A stretch of 64,000 nucleotides of DNA. Origin: Ectocarpus siliculosus. Taxonomy: Eukaryota; Sar; Phaeophyceae; Ectocarpales; Ectocarpaceae. This document shows, in pieces, positions 44,774 through 64,000 of the stretch. A program made the position numbers and the translations under genes. The DNA lies in contig FN649749.1 in the NCBI GenBank assembly GCA_000310025.1, forward strand, positions 2,881,677 through 2,945,676, written 5' to 3'. Below the pieces are notes generated by a model. That model was not told where the DNA came from, made no database searches, and was given only the letters and a program-made list of their open reading frames with translations. Each line of letters starts with the position of its first letter. Within the stretch, counting starts at the first letter, position 1.

Positions 44774-45729
44774 CTGCTGCCGGTGCTGCAGTCGCCGCTG
44801 CCGTCGGTCGCTACGAGGCACCCGGTGATCATCTGCGCACAGGCGTCCACGCCGTCGGAGAAGCAAAGGACGAATCTGTCGCCGACGCGGCCGTTGGCGG
44901 AAACCTGAACGAGGGGAACAGGCGGATAACAGGGCGCCATGATCGCATAGGGTAAATTTCCGCCACCGGTACCATTCCCATGAAACGGCGAGAGTCGGGG
45001 GTAAATACCAAAGACCTCAAGCGAAAGGCTCCACTCATGGGAATGCCACTACGAATACGATACCGTTGGAGCACGGAGGCGGGTATGCTAAACAAACTCA
45101 CCGAGCTGAGGAGGCTGGTGATGCCCTGGCCAGAAGAGAAGAACGGGGACCCCGTGCAGGCTGACGTGTGCGACGCTGGCCGAGGCCCGGCGTACCGCCC
45201 CCCTCTTTCCGCCAGCAGCTCGGTTGCCTTGGTCGAAGTGAACCCCCTCGTCAACCAGAAGAAGCTCTTGGCGTCGACTCGGCCCAGACGGATGGCCTTC
45301 ACGGCTCGTCCCACCTGTGGTTGTTCCACAAAGCATGACCCTTCATTATTGGCTGGACGGTACTAATATCGTGTTTGCGTATTCTTCGCGTTTACAAGAC
45401 AGCAAGCGCGATATTGTTGAGAAGAAACACGTTGGGATACTCAAGACATACACATACACGTGTCACACGTTCGTTTTTAGCCCTCCCGCTGAGACACGTT
45501 TAGTTTATTGAGTAGCCAGAAAGCATCTTTCCCGCCCAAAACCTAAGAACACGCAAACAGGATGGACACACACAGGCACACCTTGCTTCGACGGACTGTT
45601 TTGGCCGGTCGATGCCAATACTCGACACACCTCTGTCGGGGAAACGACCTCCTTGACGAACGCGATGAGGCTCCTCTCGCTGAGGGCAGGGTAGAAGAAG
45701 CTACCCATCGGGCTGTAGGCAGGGGGCTC
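44774..45729 (-). CDS. Unrecognised gene: three phase-0-linked exons with cysteines
   Basis: Three minus-strand exons join cleanly: 45729-45631 (33 codons, EPPAYSPMGSFFYPALSERS.., donor GTGTGT), 45314-45102 (71 codons, VGRAVKAIRLGRVDAKSFFW.., donor GTGAGT) and 44904-44774 (43 codons plus two bases, VSANGRVGDRFVLCFSDGVD.., donor GTACCA). The third exon has several cysteines (LCF, ACAQ, GCL, DCST) and an Asp/Gly-rich stretch, suggesting a secreted or lumenal fold. No family is recognised. Upstream and downstream exons are missing. It may belong to the same gene as the exons at 46942-48921, whose product has a hydrophobic segment just before, but the phase of the 46942 donor does not fit directly. 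Confidence 0.5.
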
Positions 45730-46941
45730 CTGGGATAGCGGCGGCGGCAGCGGTGGTGACGGGAGCACCTTTCAGGCTAAGTGCAAACAAGATACTACCC
45801 GCTTGCATGTAAGATGTAGTGATTCGGCTACGTACACCATTCCCGAAGTATCTAACATTTGTGCGGCACATCTGGTGATATTGCGTCCCAATAACTGAAA
45901 ACTGAAAAATACCCAAAACAAAACGCAAAAAATCTCTATGCGTGTAGTAAGGATTGAACGCAGGAAACATGGAAATGATTCTTGGTTCATCTTAACTGTA
46001 ACAACGACCACACCAAAACGAAAGGCGTCTTAGAAAACGCGACAAATAGTGACACGAACGACATCCCCAACAAACCAATTGACCCTCGTCGTGCCAAACG
46101 CAAGCCTTTACCCTCTCTGCCTCTCCCCCCCGCGGCTCATTATTGTGCAGCGAGTGACAGCCAAAGAAAATTAGTGGCCCGTTAGCCCCGGTGAGGTCCC
46201 CGGGTCCAAACTAGCGGTTCTACCTTGAATTTTATGTTCCTCTGAAACTACTCGAAACTCGGTTATATGGAACTCTCAATGACCTCCAAAGGTAATCTTT
46301 GAACAAGCTCGAAGCCGAGGTTCCCGAGGCCGTTGCCGAGCACATTCCCAATGCAAACTAGCAGTTTCGGTGCCAAGACCCGATCTACGCTTCTCCTGCT
46401 GGAGGCACATCGACCATCGGTAGAGACATTGTGAGGAATAGCGATACATCCTTATGGGTAGGACACTTTGAACAGCCCCTGCTGGGGCGATTGGTGGTAC
46501 ATATGTAGTTCCGCGACGACCCAGGTGACGAATGGAAACAACGGCTGGGGTGAAGAAGAGAGTACAAGAAAGGAAGAGATCGGGATGGACGGAGTCATGA
46601 ACAATGTTGAGGACAGATGCAGCAAGACTGACGACAAGGTCGAGAAGGTCCCCACCACCAACGGGATGGGAGTCAGGCTTGGACGGCCCTCCTGCGGGCA
46701 ACCTCTCTCGCCAGAGTGGTAACACCCCCCGCGGAAGCTTACGATTCGCCAACGGACATTTTAGGGATATCATAGGTGTATTACTTTCGAGGTCACCATC
46801 TCCATGCCAGGCCACGGCAGCAAAAACAACGGCAAGGGCGGCGTAATTGTTGCCCTTTCTAGGTTTCCAGGTACAAGATCTGTCGGTTAGGTATCACAGC
46901 AGCCTCAGTTTTACCAAAACCGACGATGTTTCCCCCCTCAC

Positions 46942-48406
46942 CCCCCTATCATTACAAAAGTTGGAAGACCCACAACCAACGTGATGGCGAGGACAAACGG
47001 TGCCGTTAACGGTGCATTGACTCTGAACTGCTTCCGCTCGTTCTTCGATGCCCTGCTCACCTTCTTTTCGACTATTGCGGGACCCGGCTGCTGCTGCTGC
47101 TGCTGCTGCGGCTGCTGCTGCTGCTGCGGCTCCGGCTGCTGCTGCTGCTGCTGCTCCTCCTTCGGCTGCTGCTGCCCCTGCTCTCTCTGCTCCCTCTGCT
47201 CCCTCTGCTCCTGCTCTCTGGTGCTTCGCCGGGCCAAGTCGCGTTGCTCTGTAGCGACACGCTTCGCCTGGATCCTTGCGATGGTTTTGGCATGGCGCTC
47301 CCTCATGGCTATGCCCCGCAGCTCCGCCTTCCTCTTTCTCTCCATGCTGGCGAGAATCTTGGCCTCGAGGACCATGTCGTGGTAACTGCGAATATTTTTC
47401 GAGTCCTTCAACAGGCTCGGGTCGCCTAGCCCCGCATTTGGGGACCTCGTGGTGCATGGGTTGATGGCAGCGATCTCGCGGTCCTTCACCACCACGGCCG
47501 CCGGCGCCATGACTTCGGCCCGATGCACTTCGTTCTCCTTCCCCGCGGTGTCCGACTCTCGGACGACAGTCTTGTCCGTGAGTTGCGGCTGCTGCTTGTG
47601 CCGCGAACCCGCACCTTGTGTGTGAAGCTGTCGGTTACAAAGTGAAATCGAGGGTGAAATTCCACCGTCCGCAATGATGTCGGTGAGGGAGAGCACGGCG
47701 CATTTCACGCCATACAGACCTTAGACGACGACAAGCACACGCTTGTCTCGGTCGCGACGTGCACTGTTTTTTGTCGTCGTGGAGTGACGAGGTCTTTATC
47801 GTTGATGAATCATGTCTCGCTTTCAAGCAATGTTGGGCTAGTGTATGCATATGTAGGCATATGGCCAGAAGAAGCCATTTGGCATGAACATCATGGTCGC
47901 CACTGAGCTCTCCAGACTTCAACTGTGCTCTATCATACGCCGTAGTCATTGGGTCACGCTTGGAATCAAACAGTAACAACTCAGTGTCCTCTCGCTCACA
48001 GTTACTGGCAGCCGGACGAATATGCTATTCACCTACCTAGGAAGTTGTCGTCTGTGGGTAAATCGACTGACAGTCATTGATTGAAACCTCATCGACAGTG
48101 TGGTGCAATGTTTGCTCGGATTTCAAACGTTCATCCAATTGGAATGTAGGTCCTCCGATGTACCTGATACTACAGTACTGTGTCGTACACAGGTTTTTTC
48201 TTGTTGTACTGTGCCAATAGCTTGGTGTATGTTTGCGTGGTATACTGTTGCTTGGAGACGATACAGTGACCAAAGTTGTGTAACGATTAGCCTCCTATCG
48301 CATCCATTGTATACACTCCTCCTTCGAGAGCTCTTCTTCCTATGCATGTACCTGATTGTCGAGGCTGTTGGTTCTGCTGTTGCTGCTGCTGCTGTCGTTG
48401 TTGTTG

Positions 48407-48442
<36 letters not shown>

Positions 48443-48921
48443 GCGCTGCTGGTGTTGTTGCCGCTGCCGGTCGCAATGATATCGGCTTCACGGACAAGAG
48501 CCTCGAACACGCGCCTAAGCCCGGGGTTGCTCATGAAGCTGGTGCTCTCAGGGAGCAACTCCAGCACCAGCTCCGGCATGAAGACCTGCAGCCCATCTCC
48601 GCCGTGCCGCCCATTTTCGTCGCCGCGTTTCAGCAACGCTTGCACGTATGACCCGATGCCGCGGCTCGCCTCACTGCACGAGATTGTCCCGACAACCTTG
48701 CGCCTCTCGCGAAGAGTCACCGCGGTCTTCATACCGGAACATAGCCGCTTCTCGGCCGCGGGTCCCCCCATGGCAACGAACACGGCCGTGAGTAGCTTGA
48801 CGTGCGCACCCGGGAGGCTCATGGCATCGTTGTCATTCTTGATACGCTGGAAGAGGCGGTTGAGCTCCCGCTGAGCGTCCTTGCGGTTGAGGATGTCGCT
48901 AAATTTCTTTGCACGAAGGAC
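46942..48921 (-). CDS. Unrecognised poly-Gln, coiled-coil protein with a hydrophobic end (two exons)
   Basis: Exon 48921-48352 (190 codons, CATCAG acceptor, GTACAT donor) encodes VLRAKKFSDILNRKDAQREL.., a mixed globular region (HVKLLTAVFVAMGGPAAEKR, GLQVFMPELVLELLPESTSF) and a Ser/Asn run. Exon 47627-46942 follows in phase 0 and encodes a highly charged Lys/Arg/Glu helix (ASMERKRKAELRG, RERHAKTIARIQAKR), a Gln/Glu-rich coil with poly-Gln, then a basic KNERKQFRV and one hydrophobic segment (APFVLAITLVVGLPTFVMI). Either the protein ends at the TGA at 46938, giving a tail-anchored membrane protein, or GTGAGG at 46941 is a donor and a lumenal part follows. The 5' end is not found. No known family is recognised. 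Confidence 0.55.
47080..47160. repeat. CAG/CTG tract coding for poly-Gln
   Basis: Interrupted CTG runs on the plus strand encode Gln runs in the minus-strand gene. The plus-strand Cys/Leu-rich frame is a shadow. Confidence 0.9.
48367..48443. repeat. GCT/GTT trinucleotide tract coding for Ser/Asn runs
   Basis: GCT and GTT units encode the poly-Ser and Asn-Asn-Asn segment at the end of the 48352-48921 exon. Length variation between individuals is likely. Confidence 0.85.
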
Positions 48922-51900
48922 CTGATGATTGGTTGATGACGCTCCAGCTGCTGCCGTGATCTGCTTGTTTGGTAGGGTCGGAGTTCCATTGAAGCGTCAG
49001 GTACGCGACAGATCTGCTGCTTTTTACATTACCCCCTCGAATAGAAAACTAACATGAAGAACACATCAATAACAAGGATACAGTTGTGTTATTTAGTTGT
49101 TCTGATGAAAATATTGCCTTTTGGCAATGCCCCGCGGGTCTCGGCATGGCTTCAACAGCCCATGAATAATGCATGGATGTGCAGCACACATTAATGCATT
49201 CCATATATAGCGCAGGGTCTAGAGAAGTACCAGGTACAAGGTTCTTACAGCGAAGGTGCCTGAGAGTAGACATGTAGATGACTTGTCACACGTTTCCCGC
49301 CTTGTCCGGTCGCCTCTCCGTATGGGATAGGATACAACAATATCAACTGGTACATAGAACGGCCCGGAGATACCAAACATCAAATCTGGCCGAGGATCAG
49401 TTTCTTATTTGGTCGCCACTGTCGAGCACAGGATGCTATACAAGCGTAAAGTCTAGGATCCTCCGGTGAGATGTGTACCCTATTTTTTTTACACAGCGAA
49501 CCCATGTCGACCTTATGATGAGAGTCTAAGATGGATTTACTGTATTCTGTAGTAGTGATGAATCCGTAGCGTCAGCGGAGGCTACCAGTATTTCCACGAT
49601 TTCCCAAGCAGCACACTATTCGAAATTGTAGACATTTTTGTTGTGTTACATGGACAAGAAGGTCCAATAATGCACATGTCTTGATGAGGATGCCCTACAG
49701 CTCTAGACTATAGTCTACACCACAGCCGCGTTACCTTGAACGTTTTCGAGACATTTTTTCACTCTGCCTCACCCAATAAGACTTTTCGACGCGTGAAGTT
49801 ACGCACATGCTGGGAGTATGACCCGTACAGCATAATGCGCCAAGCTTTGGTCGCGCTTATTGGCGAGAAGGCGATGGTGCACATCGGTATGGTCGCAAAA
49901 TCAGGTGATTTTCAACGCGCTTACTCCTTGACTCCTTGTGTGTATCGCTGTTTGACCTACTCGGAATATATACACACAGGGCGTACGATCACACACACGA
50001 TCAACATACTACAGGGTATTCATCCTCCGAATGTGTCTACAATTTGTCGGGGACTGGCTGCCATCACCTGTTTGCGGGTTGGGTGCCATCGCCTGCTGCC
50101 AAATGCATAAAATGCACAACAAACTTCAAAAATGCACATCAATCTTCTACGCCGAATCTACGTTCGGTTCTTCCGATGTCTGCAGGTTCTCGCGAAACGA
50201 CACAAGTTTCACCGAAAAAAAAAGTGTTCCAAGTTTGAAGTTTGAAGTTTGAAATCTATTTAGTTTGAATGTTCAACAGTTCAACACCATCTGTGGCCTT
50301 GCCTCCTAGCAGCAGAGTGCCGGCACATCGTCCGCCATATGGGCGACTTATGAGGCGCCCCTAACGGTCGAGCATGGATTGTGTATTGTCGTCCCATCGA
50401 CAGGCGGCAGTACATGTAATTTGCTCGTCTGCACGTTTCAGAGCATTCGCGTTATGAGTCTGCAAGAAAGTCTAATTATAAGAGGCTGGTCTACAGTAAT
50501 GTCCATCATGCACGGCGGCGGTGCAGTCTACCACGGTGGCGACGGTGCGGCCTGTGTCCGGCTGCACACAAGAGGACTACTTGACACCTTTCCTTCCCAA
50601 CTACTTATATCCCGATTGCTGTCCCGCAGGGGCTGGTGGCTGGTGGCCACCTTACTTACCATAATAGTTCTGAACTGCGGGTCCCTGTACTGCATCAGTC
50701 GTAGCGGCGCGGACAGAGACCTGCAGAGATCTCAGAGGAACTACTCAATAGTCTACTCTTCATTCGAGGAATAGCTTATCATATAAAGGAATAGTTTAGC
50801 CCTCTCGAAAGAAACAGTTTAGCCTTTTCGACGAGAAGTCTATCTAATTGAGAAATAGGGTACCTGTTGTAATGGCATGCGTCTATATCGGTCTCTTAGC
50901 CGACTACAAACAAACCTGGTATGTTTTCAAAGGCAATCAAAAATCGGATTTTTATTGCTAGACTACAGTACATGTCCGTACAGAAGGTTATCTTTATGGC
51001 ATGAATTTGACCTCTTTAGCACCCCCTTGGGGAAAATGATGCATGGAGACTCGCACGCGCCTGAACCCACGGACGGGGGGTATCGATGAAACCGCAACCA
51101 ACGGTCTTCATCCCCCAAGCTGGTGTGAGCAAGAAAAGATATGGCCACATAAAGAAAGCGCGGGTACTTGCCGGGGTGAACGATCTCTACTCATATCAAT
51201 CCACAGTGTACAATGGCCTCTGCGAGAAACGTAGCCGACCTTTCAGACCTATATACATAGGAGATCCAGACTGAAATACAACAAACAATAGACTATACAG
51301 AAAATAATGCCGAAAGTGAAAAGACCGAACGCCCAGATAATAGTCTGTCTGTAGGATGTGTGGAACCCTCGTGCAATCGAGGGAGTGTGTTTGTGCTCTT
51401 CTCGCGTTAAAAGTCGAGGGCAAGCACCGCAGGAGAGGTGTGTTAGGGGCTTCAGCGGGAGGGACCCTTCCTTGTGTGTGACCACGGATTGGGGCAGAAA
51501 GAAAGATGGTGGTGGTTTGTGAGCGCTGATCTAAAGTGAAGAAAAAACTTGATCCATCCGTAGGTACAAACAAACTTGATGTGCTCAGACTACAAGACAT
51601 TGTTTCCTTTCTCACCTGTGCCACTACGCCCGGTGAAGACCGGGCCGACATGTTCTTGAGGGGTGGTGGTCTTCGTCTTGTCTTCGACATGTTCTTGGAC
51701 GTCGAGAAGCAAATAAGGATGTTGTGAAGATAGCACCTGCAACTGGTGCGTGTGTTGTGTGTTGTGCGTTGTGGGGTCAACATATGTCTGACGTTTCACT
51801 GCCCAATATTTATCGTTTGAGTGAGGTGATGTGCCGAACAGCAACCTAAAGTGGCCGAATCTTGAATACTTAGCTAGTATCATATACCATCAACAGTGCG

Positions 51901-53914
51901 GTAGTGCGGTGGGCAAGGTACTTCGTAACCTTGTGGGCTTCTCGCAGGGGCCGCCGATGGGCACATCCCCAGCCTCCCTCGGTTAGTCCTGGTGTGTTCT
52001 CTTTCTCTATACAGCGTCTTAATACCATCACAGCAAGCCGATCAGCTGTGACATCTATTTCCAGGAAGGAAAGAAAAACAAATCTTAAATAAGATCTTTG
52101 TGCCGTGAACCGGGACCGCCCCCACAATTAAGGAATAATAAATACACACACAGAAAGACTCACAATGTATGTATGTAGGTACACGTACCATTTTGTGGGG
52201 TATCAACGATATTCATTCGCTCTTGATTTCTACAAACATTTCCTCTCTCCGCTTGTCTGTCGTATACACTCACTTGTCCGAGACAATATTCACACGCTAC
52301 AGGATACACTCACCGTTCAAAAGGGTCTGTTGAGCAGGTCACCCCCAGGGTAGCCTGCTTCTGCCATCGAAATGTTTCGTTAGCTAAAGTAGCGCTTGGA
52401 ATTCACAACTGATCTCCCGACATGGACCGATTATTTTTTATTTCAATGTTTTCACCGCTCCGCTGTAATTCATGTCTCCAAGCATTTCTGTTGGGTTGTC
52501 CACTGCAAATCGAAAACCTACCAAAGGATTCTTCCAACCCAAACGGGTCGAGGACTCGGTCATACGTCGTGGGGTCCTCGTGTATTGCATTATTATAGAG
52601 AAGTAGAGCGCCAACCCTTGCGATACTTTCCCTCTTGCTCAACAGCGCCTTCAGCAATAGGTGGCCGCATCCATCCATGGCCCATTACTACCCTCTTCTT
52701 CTCGTAATATCACACCGTCCTTATCCGTAATGGTTGTAACGTGTCCGATGCGGCATAGATAGACTGCTATGCCAAGGCACGCTGCTGACGTTCCGGCGGA
52801 CTTCTCGTTTCGCTCCTCATCACCAAAATTGGGGGCCGTCCCGGCTGTAGTTAGTTGTGGGCGCCCCCCAAGAAGAGGGCTGATACACACCAAAAAAAAT
52901 ACACGGTGGTACAAAAAGATTTCGCCAAAGCGCCAGTTCAGTCCAGGCGGATGCACTACTACAACGCTTTCGCATGGGGAGAAGATGAAATCTACAATGA
53001 ATTCTCGCGCATGTCGAATATTGACCATTTCCCTAATATCTCGAAAAATGTTTGGCCGATGAAAAAAACAACATTTTCTACCCGTTTTTGGGCCTATCAA
53101 TGAGGAGAGCGAATGCATTCAAAGCGCTTCGTGGGAAAAAATGAGATTTTCCCGACGGGTCAGTCAGGCATTACATACAGACGCAACGCGAAATTTCAGC
53201 TTTCTTCTGTTTTAGGTCACATATGGCCGCCCCGTGGGACGCCAATAACTCCTATTAAAAACAAATCTTCATTCATTTTGTGTTTCGTACCTCCAGAAAT
53301 TAGCTTAAGCTGCCAACAGAGGCTTCATTTCCTCCCTGTTTTTTTGTGAAAGCTAACCCTTCGAGAATTGATTTTTGAGCCTCCATCGCAGGTTGAATTA
53401 ACCCCGCATGGAACAGTTGTTTTAACCGGCTTCAATAATTCGTCGGGATACACACCCGAAATACGAGATTTCCTTACCGAACGACCAATCAAAATACTGC
53501 TGTGTGTCGCATTCGTTTTCGATTGATTCCCTGTGACACAGTTTTGGGATCGGTTGTCATAAGACCCTTCGTCCTGCTGCGTAAAACGACGTAGGTATGC
53601 TTATTTATAATAAAATCAATGTGTGCATACTAGTTTTTCATGTCGAAGTCTTGGTCGAATTGCCGTGAAAACACCTGAAGTGTTGTTATTTTCTTGCCTT
53701 CCCGCGCCAACAGCGCCGTGGACCCCTCGAGTGCCGAGCGTGAACTGCATAAGGCCAATCGACACATACATGCAGATAACTGCAATCGTTCCGGCGAAGG
53801 TAATCGCTACCCTGGATTATGCATAGCACCAACTTTGCTTGTCGATTCTCCCTGCGTTCCGAACAGTATTCTTCCTTCTTTGTGTCCACCACGATCCCAC
53901 AACGTACGTGAGCT
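48922..53914. other. Long AT-rich stretch with no supported gene
   Basis: Several short frames are open, but none has a recognised motif or chains through splice sites. The most protein-like is plus strand 52898-53103 (contains NAFAWGEDEIYNEFSRMSNI). Near 50230-50260 there is a small tandem TTTGAAG repeat. Confidence 0.4.
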
Positions 53915-54745
53915 TCACACCCAGCCAGGTAACCACCTTGTGTTGAGTATATGGGATATAGCTTCTTTGCCCAGACCTTTTAGCTCCGTGTGGTTGGCAG
54001 ATGTCAATACGAGAGGAGCACCATCAAGGCTTGGCATATGATGGGGAACATCGTAACCAATCACGAGGGAGCTCAGGTCTTTATCGCGTGTAAAACCCAA
54101 GTGCGACGCTTCAGTTATTTTTCCGTCCTCAACTACCAGATGGAAGCACCCATCACGAACAAACTTCTTGCTGTCGAGTTTTGCTCCACGGCAGTTAGCG
54201 AGAACTCGTTGCCAGCTGTCGAAAGACAGTGCCCCCTGCATTGGGACGTCTTCTTCAATGGCATTGACATCGACTCAGTGTGCTCGTCGGCTGGGCGAGA
54301 AGTCCCCAACAGCTGTGTTCACACGAGCAATCATTCGCGCGCCAACACGTACAGTACTAGGGATACGAACGTGCATCGAGAAAATGAACTGACAATCGCC
54401 ACCCTGTCCCAGGTCGGATCGAGTTGTTCCTGACAAGACCACGCCCGCCAACAAGCGACTTCTCCACCGTCAAACTTGCCAAGACTTGCGTAGACGAAGC
54501 CTCTCGGATCTTTGCAACTTTTGCCCAAGCAATTTGCCCCTGCATTTCGCCAATCGAAATCATACAGAGGGCATCTCTCAGGCCAGCCGGCAGCATTCCC
54601 TCACGGAAAACACGAATCTGTGCCACAAACAGTAACATGGTCGTGGATACGTTTTCGAAGAATGCACTCGACCTACAAGTGCAGCCTACGCCAAAAAGTG
54701 GGAGCGAGGCCGAGGGCCGCCTCGTTGCCTAATTCTGCTGTGATG
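53915..54745 (-). pseudogene. Broken ORF of unknown family
   Basis: A minus-strand reading starting near 54745 (MLLFVAQIRVFREGM at 54638) runs to about 54357, shifts by one base to continue through VRVGARMIARVNTAVGDFS, meets an in-frame TGA near 54285 and continues as 54241-53915 (containing DGCFHLVVEDGKITEASHLG and ending LNTRWLPGWV). The composition stays protein-like across both lesions, so this looks like an intron-free coding sequence with one frameshift and one stop. It lies 220 bases downstream of the thioredoxin reductase stop on the same strand. The family is not recognised. It may instead be two exons around a short intron. Confidence 0.45.
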
Positions 54746-54963
54746 CATTAGCGAATGTGGCCAAGAACAAGTCCTTCAGAACATCATCAGATCCTATGAT
54801 GCGAGGGAACAATAGCTTGCTCGCCCCAAAACACAGGAGAACAGAAGAACACGCCGCACAAAAAGCACGAAACACCAGCAGCGATTCCGTCAAAGCTCCG
54901 AGCACCGCCCCACCGCGCCAAATACCATGGTCAACACAGACGGCAACGTTCACTAGAGGCTCC

Positions 54964-62804
<7,841 letters not shown>

Positions 62805-62854
62805 CTAGGGGAGTCCGGCAAGAGGGCGAGGAGGGGTGGGGGGGTGGGGGGGTG

Positions 62855-62970
62855 GGGGGGCGTACTCTTATGTTTTGCATGCCTTAGCGGTTAGACCATT
62901 GACTACGCGTCCTCGAGAGGACGGAGCACTGCTGTTCCCACAGGACCGATCACCGATGGCCAATCGTTCC
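62855..62970 (-). repeat. Dispersed repeat, copy at the 5' side of thioredoxin reductase
   Basis: The inverted copy of 59747-59860. It includes an A-box-like TGGTCTAACCGCTAAGG and the ATG at 62880 that would otherwise look like the thioredoxin reductase start. Confidence 0.7.
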
Positions 62971-64000
62971 TTGAGGGGAGGGGGGGGTATAATCTTCGAA
63001 CAACAAACCTTGGCAGTCCCGCACAAAAACAAGGGGGGAGGGCACCGGGTTTTTGCCCAACAGGGTTGTCGATGTTTTTGTACCGAGTGGGAAGAAGAGA
63101 ATGAGGGGGAACAAAGGATATCAGAACAGAGCCGGTAACCATAAGACTAAGGGAAACTTTCGAAATTTCGAAATGGACCTTTCGTCGGTGGGGGAACGAA
63201 CGAGGGACAATTGTGAGTTGCTGCAACTACGCGAAGGTAGGGGGGGGCTCCGCAATAGCGGCACGTTATCGACAGTGGGGGGTGTGCCACCACGGCCTGC
63301 AGTTATCTGCCGTCGGGAGAAGCTAACCAAGTCTGATCGTCTGATGCGGACACGGGGGTGCATATGGACGTCGCAATCCACTTGGACACTGCCTGGTCAA
63401 CACTTGACACAACAGTTGACATCGATCCTCCCATTGTGGAAAAGGAGTGCTGGCCTCGAGGTTGGGCCAAGGGACAGGTTTCCAAGCAAGTGGGCAAACA
63501 AGAAGGCGGGTCGAGGGCCCCAACCTGGCCTTGTGTTGCTGTGGCTGCCACGGGATACATAGGGATGCCCACAGACTGTACTATGAACGCCGCCAGTTTT
63601 CGCGAACGGGTGCTCGAGACTGAAACTCAACCAACAACCAGGCTTTGAATCACACGCGTGGACCGCGGCCTTTTTTTTCCCTTTCCCCAAATCTGATCAA
63701 CATTTTTTTCGAGGCAGGCCCAAACCGGCCACGTGTGGCCACCAGAACGCACGCTGTCATGAACAAACACGTGGGAGTTGCTGTAACGATCGCTCCTTCG
63801 CCCATTGCTATTGCTCGCGCTTGACCGATGATGCGGACTACATATCTCGGCCTGAAATGGCCGGTCCCTCAAGAAATAGAGTTATGTAGGCTTGACGCCG
63901 TGTTCGCCGTTTTTTGTCGTTTTCTCACGCATTGCCGAAGCTGAACGTCTTTTGTCGCCAACAGCAGTAGTAGTCTGCTGTTGCGCAGCGAATAGGAGCA
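62971..64000. other. Region upstream of the thioredoxin reductase exons
   Basis: The missing first coding exon (it must end in phase 1) and promoter may lie here or beyond the window. No frame was convincing. A palindrome TTTCGAAATTTCGAAA occurs near 63157-63172. Confidence 0.4.

Noticed and set aside
46981-47385. Cys-rich plus-strand frame
   Set aside because: It is the complement of CAG-coded poly-Gln. The cysteines come from TGC in CTG tracts.
48356-48874. Leu-rich plus-strand frame resembling a signal or membrane peptide
   Set aside because: It is the complement of the GCT/GTT repeats that encode Ser/Asn in the minus-strand exon.
50379-50774. 131-codon frame with a membrane-like segment
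   Set aside because: It has no ATG start, no splice structure and no recognisable family. A hydrophobic stretch alone is weak evidence.

Overview
The window looks like nuclear DNA of a brown alga (Phaeophyceae, Ectocarpus-like). This is an inference, because no rRNA or plastid marker is present. The reasons are many short exons with clean GT..AG borders separated by long introns, CAG- and GCN-rich disordered coding sequence, a 22-residue FNIP-type repeat gene, a high-Mr thioredoxin reductase with a protist-style tail, and abundant DNA-transposon and LINE debris. One assembly gap (Ns) lies at 5469-5700.

Two genes can be rebuilt exon by exon, both on the minus strand. The first (21721 down to 6543) has 14 phase-compatible exons for a protein of about 2,100 residues. 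It carries an N-terminal Zn(2)Cys(6) binuclear cluster of the fungal type, an internal C4 zinc-ribbon-like segment, and otherwise very long Gly/Ser/Ala/Gln-rich disordered stretches. Its last intron contains a 1.46 kb inverted-repeat element. The second (about 62804 down to 54964) has 14 exons for a high-Mr (animal/apicomplexan-type) thioredoxin reductase. It has the FAD motif, the CVNVGC active site, the NADPH site, the dimer-interface His-Pro motif and a C-terminal GGCGGGVCG tail. It is a cysteine-type enzyme, not a selenoprotein. The first coding exon of this gene is probably upstream and was not found.

Between them: 21.7-24.3 kb holds no gene; 24.3-36.8 kb is a graveyard of non-autonomous TIR elements (a pogo/Tc1-like element with a nested MITE, two PIF/Harbinger-like MITEs with TTA/TAA duplications, and a short TA-flanked hairpin MITE) plus a direct-repeat pair; 37.5-39.4 kb holds a duplicated minisatellite and a tRNA-like sequence; 40.99-42.13 kb encodes an FNIP-repeat protein; 44.8-48.9 kb holds minus-strand exons of one or two unrecognised genes (a poly-Gln coiled-coil protein with a hydrophobic end, and Cys-containing exons); 53.9-54.8 kb holds a broken unknown ORF just downstream of thioredoxin reductase. 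The first 1.3 kb is the decayed 3' half of a LINE reverse transcriptase.

The genes do not form a pathway. The layout is that of a eukaryotic chromosome with single genes separated by repeat-rich DNA. Exon borders were placed by reading splice consensus and checking that the phase carries across every join; transcripts would be needed to confirm them.
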